Shown: positions 26,390 to 35,488, counted from the stretch's first letter. The stretch: 60,578 nt of DNA from an uncultured Bacteroidales bacterium (GCA_900314725.1 OMWJ01000011.1:1-60578); one strand, 5' to 3'. Program-made: numbers and translations. Notes: generated by a model not told the origin, from the letters alone.

Positions 26390-27694
26390 CTAACGCTGAA
26401 TTTCAGACAATACTTCTGCAACAGTATAAGTTGAGCCTCCAACAAAAACCATAGCATTTGTTTTTATAGCATCTCTTTGTGCTTCTTTATAGGCTTGTAT
26501 TACTGAAGGGAAAACACTGTAATTCATCTTCCTTTTTGCAAACTTATTAGCTAAAATTTCCACATCCAAACCCCTTGGAATGTTAGCCTTACAAAGAAAA
26601 TAGTAAGCATCTTTTGGCAGCATTTCTATCTCAGCGTCTATGTCCTTATCATTAACAACTCCCAAAACAAAATTAAGTCTATTCTTTTTTATACTATTTA
26701 GTTGATGAACAACATGTGTTAAACCGTCTTCATTATGTCCTGTATCACAAAGAGTATAAGGATTATCAGATAGTTTCTGCCATCTTCCCTGTAAAAGAAA
26801 GTTTTGTTGAACATTTCCTATTCCATCTCTGAGGTTTTTCTTTGTAATTTTATAACCTAATGTGTTAAGAACTTCAACTAACTGTATAACTCCAAGAAGA
26901 TTTTTCTGCTGATATTCTCCACAAAGAGGACATTGTAAATCTTTAAGATATATTTCTTTTTTTCTATAAACATCAACGACAAGATAGCCATCTTCGTAAC
27001 GAGAGTTTTTTATTGAATAATTATCCTCAGCAAAAAATATAGGGGCATTCATTTCCGCTGCTTTTTTAATAAAGACTGGCTTTGTCTCTTTTTGTGTTTG
27101 CGAAATAACTACAGGAGTATTTTCTTTAATTATTCCTGCTTTCTCGCTTGCTATTTGTTCCAAAGTACTACCAAGAAACTGTTGATGATCAAAACTTATG
27201 TTAGTTATAAGGCAACAATCAGGAGAAAGAACATTAGTACTATCTAATCGTCCTCCCATTCCAACTTCAACAACGGCCGTTTCTACCTTCTTATTCCTAA
27301 AATAATCAAACGCCATTGCTACCATAAGTTCAAAGAAAGAAGGTTCTACATTTCCTAATCTTTGCCCAAATTTTTTAACAAAACGTATCACATAGTTCTT
27401 ACTACACATTTTTCCATCAACAACAACTCTTTCTCTTAAATCTTTTAAATGCGGAGATGTATGTAGTCCTATTTTTTTTCCACTCTCTTTTAGAATAGAA
27501 GCAATAAGATGAGAAGAAGATCCTTTCCCGTTTGTTCCAGCAACATGAATACTGTTAAAACAATGGTGAGGATTTCCTATAGAAGAAAGTAAATCAACAG
27601 TATTAGAAATATCAATCTTATAAGCCGCTGCTCCAATTCTATGAAATACCGGTAATTGTTTATATAGCCATTGCTGTGTTTCTAAATATGTCAT
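26390..27694 (-). CDS. folC: Dihydrofolate synthase / folylpolyglutamate synthase
   Basis: A 434-aa cytoplasmic Mur-ligase-family enzyme. It has the ATP-binding loop AGTNGKGSSSH (about residues 52-62), HTSPHLKDLRERV, VVEVGMGGRLDSTNV and ITNISFDHQQFLG for metal and substrate binding, and CDTGHNEDGL in the C-terminal domain. FolC adds glutamate to dihydropteroate and then further glutamates to folates. It starts with an ATG giving MTYLETQQWLYKQLPVFHRIG, the usual start. The gene stands alone. The 273-nt gap upstream is AT-rich and no clear promoter was found. Confidence 0.94.
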   Translation of the reverse strand: MTYLETQQWLYKQLPVFHRIGAAAYKIDISNTVDLLSSIGNPHHCFNSIHVAGTNGKGSSSHLIASILKESGKKIGLHTSPHLKDLRERVVVDGKMCSKNYVIRFVKKFGQRLGNVEPSFFELMVAMAFDYFRNKKVETAVVEVGMGGRLDSTNVLSPDCCLITNISFDHQQFLGSTLEQIASEKAGIIKENTPVVISQTQKETKPVFIKKAAEMNAPIFFAEDNYSIKNSRYEDGYLVVDVYRKKEIYLKDLQCPLCGEYQQKNLLGVIQLVEVLNTLGYKITKKNLRDGIGNVQQNFLLQGRWQKLSDNPYTLCDTGHNEDGLTHVVHQLNSIKKNRLNFVLGVVNDKDIDAEIEMLPKDAYYFLCKANIPRGLDVEILANKFAKRKMNYSVFPSVIQAYKEAQRDAIKTNAMVFVGGSTYTVAEVLSEIQR

Positions 27695-27967
27695 AACGAT
27701 TATTTGTTTTTCCTATTGCGAAATTACAAAAAATACACCTCACTTCAACTTTTTTATTTGCTTTTATAGATTATATATAAAATTTTAACACTTTTTTCTC
27801 TAAATTATTCTTGTTTTTAAAATTGAAGATAAATATTTTAAAACCAAAATTTAATATTTTAGAATAAGTAAATTTAATTTACTATAAATTTTTGCAATTC
27901 TACATCTTTACATACTCAGAAGTGCGTAAATAATCGCTTTTTCATAATGAAAATACATAAAACTTCT

Positions 27968-29449
27968 CTATAACTTTATTCGTACTCCAATAGGAACATT
28001 AAAATCCCAGCGATGCTTAGTACGAAATGTTTCAAAATCATCTTTATTTTTAAAGAAATAATCCAAACAAGGCTCCGCAAAAACATTTATTCCATAACCC
28101 ACATTAATACTAAATCCCAAAGATATTTCACCATAAAACTGACAATGAGCATTAAGATTCTCTTTTACAGTTTTTTCAGTGAAATAAAGTCTTGTTTTGT
28201 GATATACAGGCAATTCAGCAACACCGCCAAGTGCAATATAACTATCCACTCTACTGTTTTTATAATAATGAAAAGCAACCTGAGATTTAAATCCTAAGTA
28301 TTGTACATTATCTGTTCTAATTTTCTCATCCTCAAATAGATATTCCGTCCTCAAAAAAGTATATACTAAACCCAAACCAACAGAAAATCTTCTGTTAATT
28401 GCCTTCTCAAATATAAGGTTAAAGCTTATCGGCTTGTAATACATCTTTTCTATATTTAAATCAATAGAATTCTCCATATTCCAAGAAACAAGAAGTTCAT
28501 CATCCATAGATGAAAGGATAGCACTAAATTCTTGATTAATAGGAATAAAAGAAAAATTAAAACTTATTAATTTATCGTCCATCTTTTTAGTATAAGTATT
28601 ATTATAAATAATATCTCTACCAAAAGGAGTTTCCTTTATAAAATCCACCTTTTCTTCTTTAGCATATTCAACGGAGCCTTCTTCCTCTAAGTCTGACTTT
28701 ATGCGGTTTGTATCTCCAACAAAAATATTCACATCTTTTTCCTCTTCAATTATATTAAAATTTTTATTTATTTTATTGATTTTATTTATATTTACAATAT
28801 TATTTTTCCCTATCGTTTTTTGCTTTATAGTCGCAGAAAAACTCTCCTCTCTCAAAACATTCCTATCATTTAATGGCTTATTCAAAAATAATGCGAATAA
28901 AAGAGAAACAAACACAACCACAGAAACAAGAGCAAGCGACCAATAAGAAAGTATCATGGATTTTAAAGTCTTTTTTGCTCTTGACAATTGACTTGATGAC
29001 GTTTTAGGAGAAATATCTAAGAGTTTTGCAATTTCTTCATGAGTATATCCTTCAAAAACAGCAAGTTTAAATACTTTTTTATAACCATCTGGCAGTTGTT
29101 CTACCATATTCATTAATGTAGAATACGAAATTGTATCCTCCTCTTGCCTCACATTGTCATCAATATCATCTTTCTGTTGTTCAATATCAACAGATATATT
29201 TGAGAATAAAGACTTTTTACGTAAATAATTAACACAAGTATTCTTAACTATCGTACTTATCCAGGGTTCAAGTTTTGTTTTGTCTCTAAGAGTTGGAAGT
29301 TTATTAATAACTATGATGAAAGCATCTTGCAATAAATCTTCAGCAATGGCTTGATCATGCACATAACTAACACATATACCAAACATCTTTCTATAGTATG
29401 TTCGGTATATGTTTTCAAAATCCTGATTATTAGTGCCGTAATCTTGCAA
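27968..29449 (-). CDS. ECF sigma factor fused to a transmembrane helix and barrel-like domain
   Basis: A 493-aa protein with an unusual architecture. Residues 10-80 are sigma-70 region 2 (FENIYRTYYRKMFG, AEDLLQDAFI, PWISTIVKNTCVNYLRKK). Residues 110-165 are region 4 (LPDGYKKVFKL, GYTHEEIAKLLDISPKT, SSQLSRAKKTL). Residues 168-188 are a transmembrane helix preceded by basic residues, so the sigma part stays in the cytoplasm. Residues 190-290 are a polar linker with the repeat KINKINKN, and 293-493 alternate like an outer-membrane barrel (FSVGLGLVYTF, GEISLGFSINVGYGINVFAEP, NVPIGVRIKL). The start is TTG at 29447-29449; the frame has a stop just upstream and the next ATG would cut region 2. It lies 1 nt after a lipoprotein gene. 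Signalling by membrane release is an inference. Confidence 0.8.
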   Translation of the reverse strand: MQDYGTNNQDFENIYRTYYRKMFGICVSYVHDQAIAEDLLQDAFIIVINKLPTLRDKTKLEPWISTIVKNTCVNYLRKKSLFSNISVDIEQQKDDIDDNVRQEEDTISYSTLMNMVEQLPDGYKKVFKLAVFEGYTHEEIAKLLDISPKTSSSQLSRAKKTLKSMILSYWSLALVSVVVFVSLLFALFLNKPLNDRNVLREESFSATIKQKTIGKNNIVNINKINKINKNFNIIEEEKDVNIFVGDTNRIKSDLEEEGSVEYAKEEKVDFIKETPFGRDIIYNNTYTKKMDDKLISFNFSFIPINQEFSAILSSMDDELLVSWNMENSIDLNIEKMYYKPISFNLIFEKAINRRFSVGLGLVYTFLRTEYLFEDEKIRTDNVQYLGFKSQVAFHYYKNSRVDSYIALGGVAELPVYHKTRLYFTEKTVKENLNAHCQFYGEISLGFSINVGYGINVFAEPCLDYFFKNKDDFETFRTKHRWDFNVPIGVRIKL

Positions 29450-29450
29450 T

Positions 29451-29879
29451 TTATTTTATATCTATTTCAAATGTTCCCTCTCTCCCTAATATTTCTACAA
29501 CATAATGACCTGACGGAATATCACTTACTTTATATTCAGCATCCCTTATACAAATGCAATCACAAGGACTTTCCCCCAATTCTTCTATAACTATTTTATG
29601 ATCTGTAACAATAACATCTATTTTTAACACACTATCACAACAATTATATGCTTCATTGTAACGAGTAATATAAAGTTCATGCCCTCTTACAAAATATTCT
29701 AAACTTTCTTCAACAGCCCTGTCAAAGTTCATAGCATCAAACTTGCATTTAGTATATTTAAGGACAGTTGCCGTAACTTCTTTTTCATCATCTTCATTCC
29801 TGTCCTCACAAAAAGCAAAAACAGATATGAAAAACACTGTTATTCCAAGCAGAATAATAAAACTTGATTTTGTTTTCAT
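29451..29879 (-). CDS. Putative lipoprotein, second gene of the sigma-fusion operon
   Basis: A 142-aa protein when started at ATG 29877-29879 (MKTKSSFIILLGITVFFISVFAFC). That start gives a signal peptide with a lipobox-like FAFC, and a GGAGG lies about 12 nt upstream, rare in this genome. The mature part has several cysteines (KYTKC, YNCCD, SPCDCIC) and ends in a small beta domain (SDIPSGHYVVEILGREGTFEIDIK). I recognise no family. The stop is 1 nt before the sigma-fusion start, so coupling is likely. A role as an envelope sensor or ligand-binding partner is inferred only from position. Confidence 0.65.
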   Translation of the reverse strand: MKTKSSFIILLGITVFFISVFAFCEDRNEDDEKEVTATVLKYTKCKFDAMNFDRAVEESLEYFVRGHELYITRYNEAYNCCDSVLKIDVIVTDHKIVIEELGESPCDCICIRDAEYKVSDIPSGHYVVEILGREGTFEIDIK

Positions 29880-29897
29880 TTCTTTTCCCTCCATGAT

Positions 29898-30332
29898 TTA
29901 TTTTAATATCTTGATTTTCAATATTTCTATATCAAATGTCTGTTGATTATGACAATAATCACAGTTTTCTATATCCTTCTCCGTAGCTTTCTTTTCCCTA
30001 ATATTACCAATGATATCCACACGTAAAGGATTTTTACTCTTAGGCAAGTAGCCTATCTTGCCTGGGTTACAAACATAATAATGAGTCCCTGAAGTTGAAA
30101 AACAGCCCGCAACTTCACAATCTACAACATATTGATTTCCATATCTATATAAAAACACAGAAGTAAGCAAAGTAGAGTTTGGATGCTCTACATCTGTGTT
30201 TTTTAACTCAACTTTTTTGTCTATAATCTTAGTATTGCAAGAATGACAATCGCTATCTTGCCCATTTTCGCAAGCAAAAAAGATCATACTTGCAAAAATC
30301 ATCAACAATAAATTAAAATTTCTGACTTTCAT
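29898..30332 (-). CDS. Cysteine-rich putative lipoprotein, first gene of the sigma-fusion operon
   Basis: A 144-aa protein with a lipoprotein signal (MKVRNFNLLLMIFASMIFFAC, lipobox FFAC at residues 18-21). The mature part contains cysteine pairs (CHSC, CEVAGC, CNPG, CDYCH), which could bind metal or form disulfides. No family is recognised. It is followed after 18 nt by the second lipoprotein and then by the sigma fusion. A promoter-like TATTTTTG lies at 30367-30374. The pairing of two lipoproteins with a membrane-bound sigma factor suggests envelope sensing, which is inference. Confidence 0.65.
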   Translation of the reverse strand: MKVRNFNLLLMIFASMIFFACENGQDSDCHSCNTKIIDKKVELKNTDVEHPNSTLLTSVFLYRYGNQYVVDCEVAGCFSTSGTHYYVCNPGKIGYLPKSKNPLRVDIIGNIREKKATEKDIENCDYCHNQQTFDIEILKIKILK

Positions 30333-30365
30333 ATCAAATTATTTTTTGTCTTACGCTATTAAGAC

Positions 30366-30374
30366 GCAAAAATA
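30366..30374 (-). promoter_or_regulatory. Possible -7 element of the lipoprotein-sigma operon
   Basis: TATTTTTGC on the minus strand fits TAnnTTTG and lies about 33 nt before the ATG at 30332. There is no TTTG element at the standard distance. The operon may therefore use a different sigma factor, possibly its own. Confidence 0.4.
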
Positions 30375-30408
30375 TCAAAAACACTGCACGAAATTAGTAA
30401 AAAAGTTA

Positions 30409-30524
30409 GACTTCGTAAAAAAAAGATCAAGTCTTTTTTAAAAAACATCAACTCTTTAACATAGAAACATCAAGTCTTTTTCAAAAAAGATCAAGACTTT
30501 TTTTGCTAAAACCAAGTGTTTTTA
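30409..30524. repeat. Intergenic A/T mini-repeat array C
   Basis: A GACTTCGT boundary (30409-30416) precedes units at 30417-30439, 30440-30462, 30463-30482, 30483-30507 and 30508-30524. Cores read AA(G/C)ATCAAGTCTTTT, ATCAACTCTTT and AAACCAAGTGTTTTT. The final 40 nt (30484-30523) match the final 40 nt of array B at 37 positions, including the TTTTTTTnCTAAAACCAAGT junction. It fills the gap between the MCE gene's 3' end and the lipoprotein-sigma operon. Confidence 0.8.
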
Positions 30525-30560
30525 CAACAAAGAGGAGATAATAAATTTCAATATATCTTT

Positions 30561-31496
30561 TTAGAATACAGATACGTGAATATATTTTTTAGGATTCTTC
30601 TTCAAATCTAATATAAGTTCGTCTAAATCCTTGGCAGCAGAGGTTATATTTCTGTAAAGTCCCTCATCGGACAACAACATCCCTATATTGCCTTCACCCT
30701 TTTCTATCTTATTCAACATAGAGTTTATACTTTCCAAAGAAGTCTTTACCTTTGCAAGAGTAGAGCCAATGTTTTGCTTTTCTATGTCTGAAGAAATATT
30801 GTCAAAACGACTTATTATATTACTGATTGCTTGATTATTATCAACAAGATTTCGTGTTATACTCTCAACATTTGAAACTATTCTATCCAACTTGTCCTTG
30901 TCTTTTGAAACAAGATTATCTACATTCATTGCTACATTATTCAGACGTTGAGAAATCTGATTTATATTCGTCAAAGTCAATTGAATGTTTTGTTTTGCCT
31001 GTTCATCTATTGTACGATTTAGAGTATTTGTAAGAGTATCAATGCGTTTAAGAATAGAGGACAATGTTTCTCCCATAGGAGCAATCTCATCGGTCAAGCC
31101 TTTTTCTATTCCGCCTTGCATAGTATCTTTTGTCTGAAGTAAGGTTTCAGATTTGCCTAAATCAATTCTGAGTGCCTGACCGCTCATAAGCCCTGTAGAA
31201 AACAATGTCAAACGGCTATCTTTTGGAATATCAATATTTTTATCAACAGATAGTTCTACAAGAAATTTATCATTCTTTCTTGTCATAGGAGATATCTTCA
31301 CAACATGACCTGCTTTCATTCCATTGACATAAATATAAGAACTTTCGTGCATACCCGTTACATCATCATAAATAGCATAATAAGTCTTCTGTCCTGAAAA
31401 GAAAGTCTTCCCCTTTAAGAAGTTTATTCCTAAGATAAGGACAATAAACGTTACTAATACTGCAATTCCTATTTGATATTCGTTTCTAAGTTTCAT
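30561..31496 (-). CDS. MlaD/MCE family protein
   Basis: A 311-aa protein: one N-terminal transmembrane helix (YQIGIAVLVTFIVLILGINFL, about residues 6-26), then an MCE domain (YYAIYDDVTGMHESSYIYVNGMKAGHVVKI, ending near residue 120). A long helical region follows with regularly spaced hydrophobic residues (LTNINQISQRLNNVAMNVDNL). MCE proteins anchor in the inner membrane and carry phospholipids across the periplasm with an MlaE/MlaF ABC transporter, which is not in this window. It lies 33 nt after the amidase gene, suggesting co-transcription. The length is normal for Bacteroidota. Confidence 0.88.
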   Translation of the reverse strand: MKLRNEYQIGIAVLVTFIVLILGINFLKGKTFFSGQKTYYAIYDDVTGMHESSYIYVNGMKAGHVVKISPMTRKNDKFLVELSVDKNIDIPKDSRLTLFSTGLMSGQALRIDLGKSETLLQTKDTMQGGIEKGLTDEIAPMGETLSSILKRIDTLTNTLNRTIDEQAKQNIQLTLTNINQISQRLNNVAMNVDNLVSKDKDKLDRIVSNVESITRNLVDNNQAISNIISRFDNISSDIEKQNIGSTLAKVKTSLESINSMLNKIEKGEGNIGMLLSDEGLYRNITSAAKDLDELILDLKKNPKKYIHVSVF

Positions 31497-31529
31497 TACC
31501 TTTTATGAAGTTTGTTAAGTCTCTTTTGT

Positions 31530-32792
31530 TTATTTATTTTGATTTGAAAGTCGCTTTGCTTCAACCATAGACACTCTTTTGCCATTATAGAACGCAACGA
31601 CAAAAGCATCAGAATATTTTTCTTTTACCTTTTTTTGATATGCTAAAGCTTCTTTATCTGAAGCGAAAATACCTGCTGTATATTTCCAAGCTCCTTTTTC
31701 GCTATAGGAGAAAACATCATCCAAGCCTTGCAGACGACTATCATTGTTTTTTAGTTGAGTAGGAGAAGACAAAAACTGAACTCTATAAACAAGGTCTGTC
31801 CCCTCATTTCTCTTCTGTTCTGCAAGTTCTTCTTGTTTTTCTTTCTTTAGTTTTTCCTCGCGTAACTTCTTTTGCTCAGCAAGCCTTTTTTGTTCTTCTG
31901 CTCTTTGCTTTTGTGCTAATAGTTCATTTTGTTTTCTGATTTCTTCCCGTTCTTTTACGTCTTTTGGCACAAGTTCATCAACAGATGGTATTCTGTCTGA
32001 AAGATTATCTACTTTGTTTCTATACTCACATATTGCTCTAAATATACAAGAAGCAATAACCCATTGTCCATATTCACTACCTATGTATTCTTCTTCTTTA
32101 GGATTGGAAATAAAACCTATTTCTGTAAGAACAGCAGGCATTGCTGCTTTCCACAAAACAACAAAGTTAGCTTGATGAACTCCACGGGATTTCATAGGAA
32201 CATGTTTTGTGTATTGTGCTTGAATTTTTGCTGCAAAATCAAGAGAACTCTGCAAATAAGCATTTTGGTATAGCGACAAAAGTATATCTCCTTCAGGAGA
32301 ATTAAGGTCAAAGCCTTGATAGTTCTCTGCTGAACCTTTTTCTGTTAGAATTTCTGAATTTTCTTTTTTTGCTACTTCCAGATTACTTTCTGTTTTTCCT
32401 AATCCCATAGCATAGGTTTCCGTACCTGCAGCGTTCTTATTAGTCGCTGAATTACAATGAATGGAAAGAAAAAGATCTGCATTTATTTTGTTAGCAACAG
32501 AAGAACGTTTATATAAATCTATGTCTTGATCTATAACTCTTGTATAATAGACTTTTACGGTTTTAAGATTTTCGTTTATAAGCTTACCAAGTTTTATAGC
32601 AACAGCCAGAGTAACGTCCTTTTCTTTGTACTTACTCCCTATAGCTCCAGGTTTATCACCTCCATGTCCTGCATCAATAACAACTTTATCAAACACATTC
32701 CTCACTTTTTCCTGTTGTGCAGAACAAACAAAACAAGATGCAATAAACACTAAAAAACAAAAAATACCATATCTGAAAGTATCTTCCTTCAT
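31530..32792 (-). CDS. N-acetylmuramoyl-L-alanine amidase with SPOR-like domain
   Basis: A 420-aa exported enzyme. The signal peptide covers about residues 1-26 (VFIASCFVCSAQQ). The Amidase_3 domain (about 32-255) shows zinc-ligand motifs VVIDAGHGGDKPGA, LSIHCNSA and the Glu in AVLTEIGFISNPKEE. A charged K/E/Q-rich coiled coil runs about 280-330, followed by a SPOR-like domain (VYRVQFLSSPTQLKNND...SEKGAWKYTAG). It cleaves the amide bond between MurNAc and the stem peptide, usually during daughter-cell separation; SPOR domains bind denuded septal glycan. It is transcribed with the MCE gene from the promoter at 32842-32849. Confidence 0.93.
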   Translation of the reverse strand: MKEDTFRYGIFCFLVFIASCFVCSAQQEKVRNVFDKVVIDAGHGGDKPGAIGSKYKEKDVTLAVAIKLGKLINENLKTVKVYYTRVIDQDIDLYKRSSVANKINADLFLSIHCNSATNKNAAGTETYAMGLGKTESNLEVAKKENSEILTEKGSAENYQGFDLNSPEGDILLSLYQNAYLQSSLDFAAKIQAQYTKHVPMKSRGVHQANFVVLWKAAMPAVLTEIGFISNPKEEEYIGSEYGQWVIASCIFRAICEYRNKVDNLSDRIPSVDELVPKDVKEREEIRKQNELLAQKQRAEEQKRLAEQKKLREEKLKKEKQEELAEQKRNEGTDLVYRVQFLSSPTQLKNNDSRLQGLDDVFSYSEKGAWKYTAGIFASDKEALAYQKKVKEKYSDAFVVAFYNGKRVSMVEAKRLSNQNK

Positions 32793-32799
32793 TTATTTT

Positions 32800-32829
32800 T
32801 TTGTAAATTATAAAAAAATCTTACTTTTG
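32800..32829 (+). promoter_or_regulatory. Promoter of lptD
   Basis: TTTG (32800-32803), 18 nt, then TACTTTTG (32822-32829). It points right and drives the lptD gene. Its downstream end overlaps the opposing promoter at 32842-32872. Confidence 0.65.
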
Positions 32830-32841
32830 CAAATTAATTGG

Positions 32842-32872
32842 CAAAATTAGTGTTTTTAATTGAATTAACAAC
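32842..32872 (-). promoter_or_regulatory. Promoter of the amidase-MCE operon
   Basis: On the minus strand GTTG (32869-32872), 19 nt, then TAATTTTG (32842-32849). The expected start points of this and the rightward promoter nearly coincide at about 32835, so the two promoters face each other. Confidence 0.6.
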
Positions 32873-35488
32873 TTGAAAAAACGAAAATATATAAATATTT
32901 GTTGTATAATACTCCTATTTCTTGCAGATATAGCAATTACTAATGCAAGATGTGAGAACGATATTTTCGTTTTAGACACAGATTGCAAAATTTTAGATTC
33001 CATAGACCTAAAAAGCAATGATAGTATTGCATTAGACTCTATAGAAAAACCTAAAAAAAGCAAAAATGCAATAAAAGACAGAGTTGTTTATACTGCAAGT
33101 GATTCTATTAGTTTTGACTTGGACTCCTCCCGAGTTTTTTTGTATAACAACGCTAATGTAAAACAAAAGAAAATAGATTTGTCTTCTGGTTTTATAACCA
33201 TAAATTTTGATTCTTCTTCTCTACAAGCAGAACCAATAAAAGACTCCATAGGCAATAATACTCAATATCCTATATTCAAAGACGGTGAAGATGAATATAA
33301 GAGTAGGGAATTGAGATATAACTTTGACTCTGAGAAGGGACTTATCTTTCACATGTTCACCAAAGAGCAAGAAGGCTTCCTACACGGTGAAAAAATAAAA
33401 AAGATAAACGACAGCACTATGTTTGTTTCACAAGGAATGTTTACGACTTGTGATAATGAAGAAGATCCGCATTTTGGAATCAACTTCAACCGTGCTGAAA
33501 TAAAGGTTCAAGACAAAATAGTTACAGGAGTTACTTGGCTTTCTATTGCAGATATTCCCATGCCTTTAGCTCTACCTTTTGGTTATTTCCCTATAACTAA
33601 TGAAAGAAAATCTGGTCTGCTTATGCCTACGTATGGACACGCAAGCAACAGAGGATATTATCTAAGAAATATGGGATGGTATTTTGCTTTTAATGATTAT
33701 ATAGACCTCGCTGCAAGAGGAGATATATACACTAATCTCTCATACGCATTGGATTTACAGTCAAATTATGTAAAACGCTATCGTTATAGTGGCAAACTAT
33801 TAGTCCGTTTTGAAGAAAACCACTCTGGAATAAAAAACACTTCGTCATGGACTTCTCAACGGGACTTTAAATTTCAATGGACTCATACTCAAGATGCAAA
33901 AGCACACCCCTATAGAACATTTTCTGCAAATGTTAATTTAGTTAGTAGCAAATATAATCAATATACTACTTCCCTAAATGACTATCTGACAAATACCACA
34001 ACATCTTCTATCGCTTTTTCTACACGCTTTGGTAGTAATTGGAGCTTTTCTGCGAACTTAGGGGAGAGTTACAATGCCAATACTAAATATATTAGTTTGG
34101 ATTTACCTTCTATTGCTCTGTCTTCTGCTCAATTCCATCCTTTCAAACGCAAAAAATCAAAAGGAAAAACTCGTTGGTATGAAGAAATAACTATTGCCTA
34201 TCGCATGAATCTTATTAATCAAATACAAACATACGATTCTTTGTTGTTCAAAGATGATTGGTATAATAAAATGAATAATGGTATCAAGCACTACATTCCT
34301 ATCACACATAGTACTAAAGTATTAAAATACCTCAATTGGACTAATTCCATAAATTATAATGCTCGCTGGTATTTAAAATCAACTCACAAATCTTATAATG
34401 CAACAACTGACCTTATAGATAAAGATACTGTTTATGGTTTCATAGCTAACAGGGATGTATCGTTTTCTTCTGGTGTTAATACACGAATATATGGTATGTT
34501 CTCTTTTAAAAAAGGATATTTAAAAGCAGTTCGTCATGTTTTTAATCCTGTTTTATCTTTCAACTTTACACCAGATTTTTCTAATCCTTCGCTTGGTTTT
34601 TATGATTTTTATGTAGATAAGAATGGTAAAAAAGTCTATTATTCCAAAACAGAAAATGGTGTTTATGGCTCTCCTCCAAGTGGAAAATCAGGTGTTGTTT
34701 CTTTAACACTAAATAACTCTTTGGAAATAAAAGTAAAAGATAGTAAGGACACTATATCTGGAACTCGCAAGTTAAAACTTTTAGAGAACCTTTCACTTTC
34801 TACTGGCTATGATTTAGCAAAAGATTCTTGTAATTGGCAACCCATTCGCTTAAATGCTCGTACGACTCTTCTTGAAAGAATAGTTGTAAATTATTCTGCA
34901 TCTTTTACACCTTATGTTTTAGATAGCAATAGCCGTATAACAAAAGATTTTCTTTGGGATAAGAAACACAAGTTATTCCAAAAACAATCTGCGCAATGGA
35001 CTCTTTCTCTTTCTTGGCACCTCAACAAAAAAACAAAAAATGGTAATGATTTAAAAGATAACGTTTCTCCAACAGAGTTGGCTTATTCGCCATTTATTAA
35101 CAACAATGAGATACTTCCAGATGTAGTAGATTTTTCTATTCCTTGGGATTTTACTATATCAGCCCATTACTCAAGACTTTCATCTTATATTGTTGCTTTG
35201 GCAGGATATGAAACAAATGAAGCAGCAACACTTTCTGTAACAGGAACAATAAACGCAACAGATAAATGGAAAATAGGATTTAATACAGGATATGATTTTA
35301 TAAACAAAGACTATACATACACAAGTTTAGACTTTTATAGAGATTTGCATTGCTGGGAATTGCGTATGAATTGGATCCCTTTTGGACCTCGTCAAGGCTG
35401 GAACTTTGGAATTTCTGTTAAAGCAAGTATGTTGCAAGATTTGAAATACGAAAAACGTAATGACTTTAGAAATCGTTTAACTTATTAG
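32873..35488 (+). CDS. lptD: LPS-assembly outer-membrane protein LptD-like
   Basis: An 871-aa outer-membrane protein. The start is TTG at 32873-32875, which gives a signal peptide (MKKRKYINICCIILLFLADIAITNA); no ATG upstream is in frame. An N-terminal OstA/LptA-like beta-jellyroll lies at about residues 70-210 (NNANVKQKKIDLSSGFITINF, FITINFDSSSLQAEP). The large barrel starts near PLALPFGYFPITNERKSGLLMPTYG, a Bacteroidota LptD hallmark. LptD with LptE inserts lipopolysaccharide into the outer leaflet. The next gene begins 15 nt downstream, so a housekeeping operon lptD-HAD-rsmA-mntP is likely. Confidence 0.88.
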   Translation: MKKRKYINICCIILLFLADIAITNARCENDIFVLDTDCKILDSIDLKSNDSIALDSIEKPKKSKNAIKDRVVYTASDSISFDLDSSRVFLYNNANVKQKKIDLSSGFITINFDSSSLQAEPIKDSIGNNTQYPIFKDGEDEYKSRELRYNFDSEKGLIFHMFTKEQEGFLHGEKIKKINDSTMFVSQGMFTTCDNEEDPHFGINFNRAEIKVQDKIVTGVTWLSIADIPMPLALPFGYFPITNERKSGLLMPTYGHASNRGYYLRNMGWYFAFNDYIDLAARGDIYTNLSYALDLQSNYVKRYRYSGKLLVRFEENHSGIKNTSSWTSQRDFKFQWTHTQDAKAHPYRTFSANVNLVSSKYNQYTTSLNDYLTNTTTSSIAFSTRFGSNWSFSANLGESYNANTKYISLDLPSIALSSAQFHPFKRKKSKGKTRWYEEITIAYRMNLINQIQTYDSLLFKDDWYNKMNNGIKHYIPITHSTKVLKYLNWTNSINYNARWYLKSTHKSYNATTDLIDKDTVYGFIANRDVSFSSGVNTRIYGMFSFKKGYLKAVRHVFNPVLSFNFTPDFSNPSLGFYDFYVDKNGKKVYYSKTENGVYGSPPSGKSGVVSLTLNNSLEIKVKDSKDTISGTRKLKLLENLSLSTGYDLAKDSCNWQPIRLNARTTLLERIVVNYSASFTPYVLDSNSRITKDFLWDKKHKLFQKQSAQWTLSLSWHLNKKTKNGNDLKDNVSPTELAYSPFINNNEILPDVVDFSIPWDFTISAHYSRLSSYIVALAGYETNEAATLSVTGTINATDKWKIGFNTGYDFINKDYTYTSLDFYRDLHCWELRMNWIPFGPRQGWNFGISVKASMLQDLKYEKRNDFRNRLTY

